This document shows, one piece after another, positions 12,758-23,210 of a stretch of DNA of 64,000 nucleotides. How positions within the stretch are numbered: the stretch's first letter is position 1; each line of letters starts with the position of its first letter. The stretch is from Dictyophora rubrovolvata (taxonomy: Eukaryota > Basidiomycota > Agaricomycetes > Phallales > Phallaceae): NCBI GenBank assembly GCA_029959195.1, contig CP114117.1:2542001-2606000 (forward strand). The letters run 5' to 3'. The translations under genes were made by a program, and so were the position numbers. The notes under the pieces are model-generated. The model was given only the letters and a program-made list of their open reading frames with translations, was not told where the DNA came from and ran no database searches.

Positions 12758-13801
12758 TCACTTCTTTGCCGTAAGCGCCAGATATTCAACGGGCTGGGAG
12801 TAAATGTCTTTGAATCCGATAAGATCCTGCGGAATCATCTGATGCAAGGGTTGCGTGTAAGTGCATGATGGATTAATCTGTGCGGAACGTTCCGTAGAGG
12901 TCTGCCGCAGGGCGAGATTCAACTCAGTCTGGATATACTGAGTGGCAGAAACGGTAACCTCCTGTATGGCGAGAGCAATTGCCGCTCGGATTTTCGCCTC
13001 CATCTCCACTGTAACGTGTTGAACAGTGCTGGTAGCGATTTTGATCATGGTGTCTCTGACGACCGTTTGCCCCGCCAGAACGGAGAAGTCAGGCTCAGCG
13101 ACAACTTTAAACTTCATCCACGGAACTTCTGTAAACATTTTGGTGAACTTCTCGTCAAAGTTGATAATGACGATACGTCCGTCGTGGATTCTCAGTCTGG
13201 TACTGAGATCGAAAGTGCTGACGACCCAGTTTTTCCCATCGGCAGCTCGACATTTCGCCCTCAGGATGAATCCGTCGATGATATTAATTTCGGTACATGA
13301 GTCTTTGAAGTTTCTGAATTTTATACCATCCCATACGAGTCTGCCATCGATGTTGGCGATGTAATCATTGACATTGAAGGAGGCTTCGACACGAATTCCG
13401 TTCCATTTAAGGCATTGTCCCGTTAAAATACCTATTTCGGAAATCTTTAGCCCGAAGCAAGCTTCAGCCAAAGTGGTCCTCACGACCGTGCTATATACCC
13501 CGAATGTAAATTTACCATCAAAGTAGCTTGGAAACAATAATAAGAACATACGTGGATTGTTCAATTTCTACATTTGTCTGATGGGCAGAGGACGTGCTAA
13601 CAGCTCCCAAGGTAGTAGCCGCAGCTGAGACAATCGAAGACTCGGTGCCAATTTTAGCAACCTCCTGCTTCTGGACGCCATTTTTCAAGGAAACGGGTGA
13701 GACGGCACGGATATCCTTACTAAAAACAAAAGTTGAAACATTCGAATTATGTCTAGTACTAGGGGGAATTCTACGTACGTTTCGGCTGGCTTGGTGGACA
13801 T
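12758..13801 (-). CDS. CVNH (cyanovirin-N homology) domain protein
   Basis: Exons 13801-13779, 13719-13552 and 13490-12758 join in phase to 307 residues. Residues ~75-180 match the CVNH fold: two related halves with paired cysteines (C75, C90 and the later SC..KC pair) and the typical segments ANIDGRLVWDG, RAKCRAADGKNW and STFDLSTRL. Known CVNH proteins in fungi bind mannose-type glycans and are small single-domain lectins. This one is unusual in having a Ser/Thr/Ala-rich N-terminus of ~70 residues and a C-terminal extension of ~120 residues with a predicted amphipathic helix region (VEMEAKIRAAIALAIQEV). No signal peptide is visible, so a cytosolic site is likely. The intron at 13491-13551 was chosen over a 25 bp alternative because of size and frame. 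Confidence 0.78.
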
Positions 13802-13974
13802 ATCTTTAAGACTATTCGAAAGAAGACGTGTAAGTCAAAGAATATGCAGAAGCTTTGGCGAAGTATTAGTTACGTACGGGATAGTTTGCTGGTTACCAAT
13901 AATCGAATGGAGGTAGGAAAAGAGGCTAGGGAAGCTCAGAGCTGGTTTGTAAAATGGAGCTCGACCTCAGTCCA

Positions 13975-13984
13975 CCTTTATACC
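13975..13984 (-). promoter_or_regulatory. TATA box of CVNH gene
   Basis: The minus strand reads GGTATAAAGG about 175 bases upstream of the start codon. Confidence 0.5.
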
Positions 13985-14258
13985 CTTTACTAGTACCTTG
14001 CCAGCAAGGTTTTCGGATATGGCAAGGTTCCGACTCGGAGTCTAAGAAGGTACAACATAGTCGGACCGGCGTGTTGATCCAGATGACTTTTACATTATGG
14101 AAAACCAACGATCATCATCACAGCTATCTCGCAATCTAACACATAATAAACGCGCTGGCGGAGAAACATAAACCGGGTCGTAGTAGATGCCGACGTGTTT
14201 ACCTCCAGAGCCTGCGATCAGAGTCATAAATAGCTGGTTTGCGATCTAAGACATAAAT

Positions 14259-14832
14259 GTAACGAAGCATCGCATTATATTCAACCCCGACGTCGTTACC
14301 TCCAGAAAAGAAGATACACAACATTCTGATTTAGGAACAAGGTTCAGCTGAACGTCTGATGTTCCTATAGACGGTTTAACAGCTGTCAATTGGAGAAGCA
14401 GTGGCTTGTTAAGTATTCGGCCATCGATTTTGCGATGTAACGAAGCATCGCGCTGTATTCAATCCCGACGTCGTTACCTCCAGAAAAGAAGATACGCAGT
14501 ATTAGGATGTGGGAACAGGGTTCAGTTGAATGTCCGATGGTCCTATAAACGGTTTACAGCACTGTTTTAGCTGCCAATTGGAGAGCGGCCATGGTTTGCT
14601 AGTATTCGACCATTGAGTTTGCGATGTAACGAAGCATCGCACTGTATTTAACCCCGATGTTGTTACCTCCAGAAAAAAAAGATACGCAGTATTCTCCTGA
14701 AGCTACACCAGAAAAAAGAAAGACTCGGACGTTTGATATGGGAACAAGGTTCAGTTGAGTGTCCGTTGTTCCTAATATGGAGGGTAAACAGCTGTCAACT
14801 GGAGAGCAGCCGTGGCTTGCTGGTATTCGACC
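14259..14832. repeat. ~180 bp tandem repeat, three units
   Basis: Units start with GTAACGAAGCATCGC at 14259, 14437 and 14626 (periods 178 and 189). Each contains TTACCTCCAGAAAA, a GATACGCAGTATT-like block, AAGGTTCAG and a TGTCAA(C/T)TGGAGA block. Unit 3 carries a short A-rich insertion. The units are clearly related but diverged. No coding potential is evident. Confidence 0.85.
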
Positions 14833-15215
14833 ATTCATAAAAATGCCTAGACCGTTCTTGGAGAATGATCTAAATTAGTACGGAGAGGGCCCAAGCACCG
14901 AGCAGGCACTGCAATGATCGTTTTTTCCCCGACGCTATCGGGACCGAAACTGATCTGCAGCCAATGGCATTGGCGGGACACACGAGAACTTCAATTATGT
15001 GTGATTAATAGGTACTACATAGTGATGATAATGACCTGTGCCATTGTTTCGATGACACCAGCCGTGGCATGACCCTAGACCTTCCAATAAATGGCTTGTA
15101 TGCCACGACACGAGAAGCATCACTAAATCAAAAACCAAGACTAGACCAAATCAAATGGGCAAGATAAAATAATTAAACGCCCAACCGTCAATGCATAAAT
15201 GATACCACCGTCCTT

Positions 15216-17069
15216 TTAGACGAACACACTCTCCCCGATTCCGACAACCCCAAAAACACCTTCCTCAATCCCTGTTTTTGCACATTCCTCTTTCAGTCTC
15301 TCCGCAGGTCCCATGACTTCTTCCGCGCTAAGTACCCAGGTCCTATTGAAGTAGTCAGCGCAATGAACGTTTAACATGGAAAAAGAAACTCTTGTATAAG
15401 TACCCCCAATGCATACCAATCGCCTTCTTTGCTCGAATATCCTTGAAAACGCGTACCGAATCCTGTGGAGCGCAATGCATGGGCGAGAGAGCACCGCGTG
15501 GTTCGTACGCGCTGTAAGCAATATCAACTAGAGCTCGAAAATTTGCCAATGCATTTAGCAATTCTGTCTCACCCAATCGGAATAAGACCCAAATCAATCT
15601 CTCCAAACGCGTCTCCAATTTGTTTAAATGCCGGACAAACAGGCACATTGTCCTCATCCTCGCCATCCCGTACGGACCTATAACCCGTATCACCACCAAA
15701 CCACATTTTCCTATTTGGCATCGACATCGGGAGTGCTAATTCAGGTGATGTGACGGCGAATTCATTAACTGCAAAACCTGTCTCCGGATTTATGGGGTTA
15801 GATTCGACAGCCCATGATGACCAGAGTGTTGTCCATCTGTCAAAAAGATGGCGATTACCCCAGTGTTGTGCTGGAGTGCAATGAAGGCGGAAAGTTGTCT
15901 TTATGGTGCCTGCCGCTGCCGGATTCGACGCTGGTGAGATTTTTGCAAGGGAGGACTTTACTTCAACGGCGGTGCTGGGAGGGCTGGTGGTGGTGTTACC
16001 GTCAATGTCATCGGTGGTAGTCTTGTTAACCTGAGATTCGACGGCTGCGGGTAGGTGGATGGTTACGTCTCGACTTTGCCACCAATCGAGGCAGTGGTAA
16101 TTTGCTTTAGGCGCTGAGATAGACTCGAAGAGATGGTCGTTGTTGAGGGGCGCGAACATGTGCACGCGAGGTGGAATAGAAGGTGATTGGGAGGATGGAA
16201 ACATGAGGGATTTGAGAGTCGGACGGTCCAAGCTTGATGATAGAATTACTGATGAATCAGATTATTACAGGAGAAAAGAACAAACTGGTCATAGTGACAG
16301 TGCTATACGGATATGATTAGTGAGAGCGTGATATAGAAAGGGGAGTCTTACTGAAATAACGACTACATCGATCTCAGGTAATTCTCCAACTGGACAAGGT
16401 ACCGCTTTTAAAACGACATAAAGCATAATAATAATAATAATAATAATAATAAAACGTGAGACCTACGTGTGATTCGTTTTGGGCCAAACCATTGAACGGG
16501 TGCACATCTCTCTGAAAATACGGGATCGAAGAGGATTCGAGGACCGCGGACTGCACCGGGAGGTGTTGGTAACTCGACTAGAAAACAGGCGTGTCTAAAA
16601 ATGAAAGTTGGTTTATAATTCTAAAGATAGAATGGGAACATGCACACCCTAACCAAGTCGCTTTGATCTTGTCTGGTTGTTCTTGGAAGGAAGACCAGAG
16701 AGGTTTGTGCACGCCGATGAGCTGGTGCACGTTCTCCGGCACGACGGGAGATTTCCAGTTGCGTAAAGCCTAGGAGCAGAATAAATTCGATATCATGATA
16801 CTCGGGGTTCCGGAAGTCAGGCTGAGACACACACCCTCCACCAATCAGTCCATCTTGCGTCTCTGTATACGATGTTATCTCATCTCAGTGATATGGTTAT
16901 AATATAGATCTGAAAACACGGCGACAGACCGGAACGATGGCCACGGGTTCGTAAATCTCGTCGCCGCGTCATTTACATGGTGACTCGGTCGACCATCCCC
17001 CACCCCGGGCTTTGGTGCGCCCTGCAGAGCCACGGCTAACACGGACACGGGTGCACTGCTAGTGCTCAT
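15216..17069 (-). CDS. FMP30: NAPE-hydrolysing phospholipase D (metallo-beta-lactamase fold)
   Basis: The minus-strand N-terminus starts at 17069 and carries the family signature [19 protein letters not shown]. Further exons 16769-16648, 16594-16467, 16404-16352, 16302-16286, 16232-15573, 15511-15404 and 15342-15216 join in phase. They read [28 protein letters not shown], the zinc motif [33 protein letters not shown], and finally [19 protein letters not shown] with HWGTW. All are diagnostic of NAPE-PLD, which cleaves N-acylphosphatidylethanolamine to N-acylethanolamine and phosphatidic acid; the yeast homologue Fmp30 is mitochondrial. The zinc motif is encoded by a 17-base microexon, and its usual second residue Asn is Cys. 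A Thr/Ser/Ala-rich insertion follows DWW. The end of the first exon (near 16920) and its intron to 16770 are uncertain. A (TAA)n microsatellite lies in the intron at 16405-16466. Confidence 0.88.
16427..16452. repeat. (TAA)n microsatellite
   Basis: About eight TAA/ATA units inside an intron of the NAPE-PLD gene. Confidence 0.9.
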
Positions 17070-18300
17070 TGTTGCGTTTGTCAAGTATTTGCTGTCTAGT
17101 AGACGTCGACAGTGTGTGAGGAAAACAAAGAAAAAAGCGGATTTTAAACGGGAGGGCGCAGCCAGTGCTTGCTAATGAGTAATGGGTGTGCGTGTACACA
17201 CATCGCTGCTGCCAGTGACATCGAAGCGCGGCACAGATGCAATGGCCTCGCAAGCTGCCGTTTGTGTGACGCGGCCGTCTGTTCCGTTTGCCTGAACTCG
17301 GTGCGCGGAGTTTGAACCTTCCTCTTAGCCACCATACCCAGCATACGCGTAAGGACGGCCGTGGTTGAAAACTTGTTACGCGTCCAGCCGCACAATATCG
17401 TCAATGATTTCGATGGGCACTGGAAAGGAGCGCACGGAGCACCTAACGGTCATTACATAATTGAGGAATCCCATCAAGAAAAAAGGGTTAGGGTGCATTG
17501 CGTTTCTTCGTGAAACAACACCCCGTCGATTCAACACATTCGTTTCGATTAAAAATGTTATCGTGCTGCGTCTGAACTTTATCTAAGACAAGTTTGGATC
17601 AGCTAGTCCATATGCTCAGGAAATGTATATCAGAAGATCGATTACCCCAGAGATTGTGCTTTGTGGGATAGAACACGCGGTGGATGATCGATGAGGGTTT
17701 TGAGGTATAGTTCTGCCTATCTGTGAGTAGTTCTTCTCAGAGCACGAGGAATGCATAGACTGATTCCATGTGTTCGATAGATCCGTCTTCCCGACCACTT
17801 ACCGTGCGTTGAAACGTTGATCGATGACCCATGGCTTCGCATCTGCCACTTTGGAGTATCTACTGGATCTCTGCATGTTTTCTTCCCAGACACAGGTACA
17901 TCGGTCCATGGGTTCAAACAACCCGTAGTAAGCATTGGGGTTTTTGGCTTTGTGAAATTACTGCGAGTACTCCACAATAGAATGAAATTAAATTCAAGAT
18001 TGTGAATCAATCTAATCTCCTATCAGGGTACCGATAAACAGTCCAAATAATTACATCGCAAGCTCGACTAAAATACTTATGCCCTCCGAAGTAAAACCTA
18101 TCAGGGGATATTACGTCGCTACCCCAAAAACAAACGGCTCTTTGCCCTCAAACTTAGTTTCGCGCCCCGTGCAAACCTCGCAGTGAAATGAAACAAATGA
18201 ACCCTGTGGCTGTCACCATTTGTTTCTTGTAACGCAGATAAATAGTCCGATCTCAAAGCCAGTCAGTTCCTCTCAACACTCAAAGTAATCTTGCTCGCTC
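17070..18300. other. Intergenic between NAPE-PLD and the small gene
   Basis: A 97-residue minus-strand ORF at 17717-18010 includes a protein-like stretch (CLNPWTDVPVSGKKTCRDPV) but I could not find matching exons or a family; it may be a gene remnant. GATAAATAG near 18237 is a possible TATA element for the small gene at 18301. Confidence 0.4.
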
Positions 18301-18674
18301 ATGTCTTACTACGAATCATCCAACATCGACGTTTCCGCCAGTTACGACTCCTACGGTAGTGGTGGTTATGGCGCACAGTGAGCTCCCATCCAATTTTTTC
18401 TTTCTGGCTCATGTATCTCATTCTTCTGCTTGCAAGGTCCGATAGCTATGCGTCTTCTTATCAAGATACCACCGTAGTTTCCGACCGTGGAGGCTACGAG
18501 AATACATCCGTGGATTCGTCCACATTTGTCGCTCAACAGGACTCCGGCTTCGGGGGATCATAGTAAATTTTTTTAATCATTCCTGACTTAATTAAGACCA
18601 TTCGGATACTAATCTGTCATGTTAGTTCCGAAGTGGACGTTTCTCAAACTAGCACCGAATACAGTTCATTCTAG
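18301..18674 (+). CDS. Small Ser/Tyr/Gly-rich protein
   Basis: Exons 18301-18377, 18437-18562 and 18626-18674 give 83 residues. The product starts MSYYESSNIDVS and is made almost entirely of Ser, Tyr, Gly, Asp, Thr and Val, with YDSYGSGGYGAQ and a final STEYSSF. No signal peptide, membrane segment or known domain is visible. Without the second intron the frame would stop at 18563; splicing from TCATA|GTAAAT extends it with the same composition, which favours the intron. It lies 220 bases upstream of kinase pseudogene C. Function unknown; a disordered cytosolic protein is likely. Confidence 0.62.
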
Positions 18675-19568
18675 AGGATAGAGTTTCGAAGAATTAGAAA
18701 AGTCTCGATGGGTGGCAGTGAAAGATTCAGTTTTCGCGGTCAACTTCAAATGCTCATGTTCTCGTGTCACTACATCGACATAAATATAACTTGTATTTTT
18801 CTGGATAATTGGGAAGAATGTGGGAGGGAAGAAAAAATTACATAACGAAGAGCGCTAAGCCTTTTTCAGCTGCCCGTTTGAAACTTCCAGTTTAATGGGC
18901 TACCCCGTGCCTCGAAATCATCAACCGCGTTTCGAATTCGATTTACATGTTTTTGAATTGGTCTGAAGGGACAATTATTACTTCTTGCTTCAACGTGGGT
19001 ATCAGCTGAGACCCCGATATAAGCCCGGGTGGCAAGGCTCTTGGTTGACGAACGGAAAGTCAGTGTCAGAATGTGAAGATGGTCTCATTAAAAATGTACG
19101 CATTTTCAATCGAAAGTGTATAATGATTTTTTTTGATTCTTGTAGCATATGCCTGTTTTGGATGCAGTGCGAGTCTCGGACGGCGTTAAAGTCGCGCTCA
19201 AGCTTGTTCATACCGATAGAGAAGAAATACCAATAGGCCTCTACTTCTCGTCGAAGGCTCTCCAGGCAGATCCTCGAAACCACTGTGTTTCAATACTAGA
19301 CATTATCCCAATGGCTGATAACGATATTTTTGCTTTTATTGTCATGCCTCGTCTGCTATATTTCTTTCTTCCGCCTTTCGAACGGAAAATTGAATGTCTA
19401 GAAGCACTAAATGCTAAAGGCACAGCAAGTTCGATCGGGTTCCCACGACATAAGCCACCACTGCCGCCCACGGTTTGAGCCAACAGCCAATGAGATGTGT
19501 CGGAAGCAAATTTTGTCTGATGGTTGTGTGTAGATTGATGTTAAATTAACGATCAATTAAAAGCAAAG

Positions 19569-19641
19569 CGTGTACTCATAGTCTAGTGGTTACTGTCTTA
19601 TTGACTTTGTGATGAGCGTTGGTTCGATTTGTGTGTGCTGT
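19569..19641 (+). other. tRNA-like sequence in left arm
   Basis: TAGTCTAGTGG at 19579-19589 fits the Pol III A-box consensus and GGTTCGATTTG at 19621-19631 resembles a B box, spaced about as in a tRNA; a T-run follows at ~19646. Cloverleaf pairing was not verified, so it is not called a functional tRNA. Confidence 0.5.
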
Positions 19642-20053
19642 GTCTTTTTTTTCAATTTTTTCATGTGACATGGAAAAAAAGGTACGAGTATGAATACAGT
19701 GACTGTTTTTGCTTTTGAGAATAAGTATCGCCCAAATAACAGGCACAATCTGGTAAGTAATTCTCGTTATTTGCTTACAACTTACATTACAAGTTGTTGA
19801 ATTTCAATATTGTAAAATGGACGGAGCACAATAAAACATGCTCAGAAACCGCGGGCACCTAACATGGACAATACAATAAATGGCTGAGCTACAAAGTCAC
19901 AGACCATAGCTTCTCCAAATTGTTGCGGATGATGGGGGAGAACTCAATGCTTTTGAATATAATATTATTCATAGCTCTCAGAGATCTCTGAAAGCTGCAC
20001 TCTTACACTTAGAGGTGTATTTATCAGTGTGCGAAAAGATCATGTGAAAAAAA

Positions 20054-20128
20054 TGCGGCATACAGGAATTGAACTAACACTCATCACAAAGTCAATAAGA
20101 CAGTAACCACTAGACTACGAGTACACAC
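20054..20128 (-). other. tRNA-like sequence in right arm
   Basis: The inverted copy of the left-arm sequence: the same A box (TAGTCTAGTGG), and AGTTCAATTCC in the B-box position, followed by TGCCGCATTTTTTT. Confidence 0.5.
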
Positions 20129-20612
20129 TTTGCTTTTAATTTATCATTAATTTAACGTCAACCTACACATGACCATCAGACAAAATTTGCTTCTGACACA
20201 TCTCATTGGCTGCTGGCTCAAACTGTGGGCAGCAGTGGTGGCTTATGTCATGGGAACCCGATCGAACTTGCTGTGCCTTTAGCATTTAGTTCTAGAAGCA
20301 TTTCATCAAATGCTCGAGGTACTGCATTTCCATTATTTTACTTGACTCATCTATATTCATGCATCGATGTTCGCAGGGATTAGAGTTTATACATAAACAT
20401 AATATAGCTCATAGGTACGAGCCACAGAAAACTGTACCTTGTGATTACTAACTTCTTCACCGAACAGAGATGCTTGCTTTCTCAATTTTCTTGTCGATGC
20501 TACAAAAATCATACCCAAAGGATTTCATTTTTGTCGATACTTCCGTCATCCTGATGGACTAACGTGAATTATCAAAAAATTGAGAAAGGCCGTGGGACCC
20601 ATCAGATATTAC

Positions 20613-21000
20613 TGTCAGGGTACGCTAGTGTCGTCCCCTTATTTTTCTACATTTATCTTCAGTTCTGGTCTATTTTATTTATTCCCATATTTCTCGTATT
20701 CTATTCCATCTCTTGCATTTCCCTCTCCTTCCGTATTCCCATTTTTCCTTCAATGGGCGCTGAGCGCCTGTTCTCATCAGAGCCATGGCCTAGGCCCTGG
20801 CGCGTATCCACGCCCAGTCCATGAACCAAAGGCCATGTGTAGCCTTCGCTGTTTTTCATAGTATATAGTTAGTAGCCCTAGAGGAGGGATCCCTAAGTTT
20901 GTTCTCTTAGGATCCCCTCCCTCTAGGTGAGTTAGTACTATTCCTAGAATATATTTTGCTTAGGATCCCCTCCCTCTAGTCTGAATGAGTAGCCCTGACA
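20613..21000 (+). repeat. LTR-A, 5' LTR of Gypsy-1
   Basis: Begins TGTCAGGG and ends CCCTGACA. Contains the LTR-A signature hairpin built from CCTAGAGG..GGATCC arms, and a TATATAGTTAG stretch. It is followed by GTAGAACAAACTTC, the same sequence that follows the 5' LTR of Gypsy-2. Confidence 0.85.
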
Positions 21001-21840
21001 GTAGAACAAACTTCCACCCTGGGACTGGTCATTTCTATCAACGTTCACCTTCAGAAAATTGTCCTCGACAACGACTTGTTCCATCTCGAGTCCTTCCTCG
21101 TGCTCTGTCTATAACTTGACCCTTCCCATCCTTCTTACTGTGCACCTAGGCTATTTTTACTATCATGGAACCCGACCAGGCTACTCTGAATCTAGAACAA
21201 CACCTCACAGCTATGGAACAAAATTTCCTTATGTGCAATACTCAACTCAAACAACTCCTATCTCGTCTCGAACCGTTTCTTCAACCTCAACTCCCATCTG
21301 ACTCTTTGTCAGAACCTCCAGTAAACCCTCAATTTGCCAATGTTCCCCCTGTCTGAGCATCAGCTCCACCTTCCACATGAGATTCATGAAATTCTTGTAA
21401 TACTCATCCTGCAGTGCCTCAGTCCTTTGATGGTGATAGAAACAAAGGATGCATGTTCTGGAACTCTGTCCAGATCTATATGAGCGCATGTAGCAAGGAT
21501 TTCGTGACCAACCAAGAAATGATCATTTGGACACTGTCGTATATGAACAACAGCCGCACCCATGTTTTTGCTAATAGCCTGCTACAGAAGTACCTCGCAG
21601 GTATCATTCCTTTCACGACTTGGGGAGAATTCCGACTCAAGTTTGAAGAGGAATTTCTGCCCTTAACCGAACACAATGATGCCCTCAACCTCCTCCTATC
21701 CAGCAGATATACTCAAGGAGGTCGAACTGTAGAGGATTATGTGGACTCCTTCAATGTCCTCATAGAACGTGCTGGCTTCACGGATGGCTTTGCCATCACA
21801 ATGCACTTTCAACAAGGACTAGACCTGACAATTCAGTCCA

Positions 21841-23210
21841 TGTCAGGGCTACTGTTAAGTACCGATTCTCGGGTATCAGTGACAAATGTATAAATGTTAA
21901 TAATCGTATTTAATGATGATACAAACGTCACCGTAATGTCGTAGAGCGCGGTCTCAACCTGAGTGGGTTGTACCACGACAGTCCTCTGGACGTTGGCTCT
22001 ACTTGTCTTGATGTCGTTCGGGATCTTCGAGTCGTCGTAGAATCTCGTTGAGCCGAAGCTCTAAGAAGTCTAAAACGATCTGGTAGAATAGATCGTTGAC
22101 TAGAAAGCAGAAGAACAAGAGATGGAAGAAGTAGTGGATCCAATGCTGGAACAGCGTTGTTGCTACGGACGGTTTAGATTTAAAGTGTTTGGAAATGACT
22201 GAAGCACTATTGGGAAATGAAGACTATATTGAGATATCGAACCTAGTTCGATATTAAGTCTGAAGAAAAGTCTAGCTACAAAGTATAGGAGGCTTTATAT
22301 ACAAGTACGCTAGAGGTTTGAATCTCAGTTCGAAATAGATAACGAACTTGAGAACGTATACATGTCATAGCAATTCGTGAGTATCATAGGTATATGCAGG
22401 GTCAGTTTGCCATGTGGCAAACATGAGGCAACAAGAACAAAGGGAAAGCACATAAGGACCTACGACCGTCATAGATGATCTCATGCGCGGTTTGGAACTA
22501 GAATTTATACCAAAGGTCTATCTGCGGCTTACTGTAAGTCCTAGGAAGACGATGGCCTCTAGGACTTCGTAAAAACGGCGATAAAGTCTGATAAGACTTC
22601 TGGTCGTGGCGTCTATGAAGCGATTGTGATAAGATAACGTTTAAGTACGATATGATAAGGGAATATAATAAGGAATCTGTATTGCTAGTGATGTCATGAA
22701 TTGGATCATGACAGCTACTCACTCAGACTAGAGGGAGGGGATCCTAAGCAAAATATATTCTAGGAATAATACTAACTCACCTAGAGGGAGGGGATCCTAA
22801 GAGAACAAACTTAGGGATCCCTCCTCTAGGGCTACTAACTATATACTATGAAAAACAGCGAAGGCCACACGTGGCCTTTGGTTCATGGACTGGGTGCGGA
22901 TATGTGTCGGTCCCGGACTTTTAGCCAGGGCCTAGGCCATGGCTCTGATGAGAACGGGCGCTCAGCGCCCGTTGGAGGAAAAATGGGAATATGGAAGGAG
23001 AGGGAAATGTAAGAGATGGGATAGAATACGAGAAATATGGAAATAAATAAAATAGACCAGAACCGAAGATAAATGTAGAAAAATAAGGGGACGACGCTAG
23101 CATACCCTGACAGATGGGATAGAATACGAGAAATATGGAAGTAAATAAAATAGACCAGAACTGAAGATAAATGTAGGAAAATAAGGGGATGATGCTAGCA
23201 TACCCTGACA
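21841..23210 (-). mobile_element. Solo LTR-A inside Gypsy-1 gag, itself interrupted
   Basis: Flanked by the perfect 5 bp duplication GTCCA (21836-21840 and 23211-23215). A complete LTR-B sits inside it at 21853-22713. The terminal ~100 bp of LTR-A is duplicated in tandem (23013-23112 and 23113-23210). Confidence 0.85.
21853..22713 (-). mobile_element. Solo LTR-B (861 bp)
   Basis: On this strand runs TGTTAAGTACC to GATCATGACA with the 5 bp duplication GCTAC on both sides. Orientation is set by a TATATAAAG box readable on the minus strand. It inserted into the solo LTR-A and is therefore younger than that insertion. Confidence 0.88.

Larger units (their letters stand above)
13802..15215. other. 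Intergenic with tandem repeat
   Basis: The promoter of the CVNH gene lies at 13802-14000. The repeat block described separately fills about 14259-14832, with a partial, degraded unit near 14190-14220. No gene seen in 14833-15215. Confidence 0.5.
19406..20290. mobile_element. Mutator-like (MULE) non-autonomous foldback element
   Basis: Terminal inverted repeats of about 250 bp start ACTAAATGCTAAAGGCACAG at 19406 and end with the reverse complement at 20290; the arms are roughly nine-tenths identical by eye. A perfect 9 bp target duplication TCTAGAAGC flanks it (19397-19405 and 20291-20299), and joining the flanks restores the kinase exon. Long inverted repeats plus a 9 bp duplication are typical of MULEs. 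The centre (about 19660-20040) has no coding potential. Each arm contains a tRNA-like promoter (listed separately). Confidence 0.85.
18895..20612 (+). pseudogene. Kinase-like pseudogene C, interrupted and truncated
   Basis: Starts MGYPVPRNHQPRFEFDL and follows the family exon plan: 18895-19095, 19146-19405 plus 20300-20318 (one exon split by an insertion), 20377-20414 and 20468-20612. A conserved Trp codon is TGA at 18964, a second stop sits in exon 4 after DGLT, an 885 bp transposon lies in exon 2, and the last part of exon 4 and all later exons are missing because Gypsy-1 begins at 20613. It is closest to copies E and G: intron 1 and the flanks of exons 3-4 are nearly the same. The catalytic-loop region survives; the DFG region is lost. 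Confidence 0.9.

Noticed and set aside
13527-13551. A 25 bp intron in the CVNH gene
   Set aside because: Too short for a spliceosomal intron; a 61 bp intron with the same donor and a TATATAG acceptor keeps the frame.
17717-18010. 97-residue minus-strand ORF with a protein-like segment
   Set aside because: Could not identify a family or neighbouring exons; only mentioned as a possible remnant.
19569-19641. True tRNA gene
   Set aside because: The sequence lies in the arm of a transposon, occurs inverted in the other arm, and its B box and stems look imperfect; called tRNA-like only.
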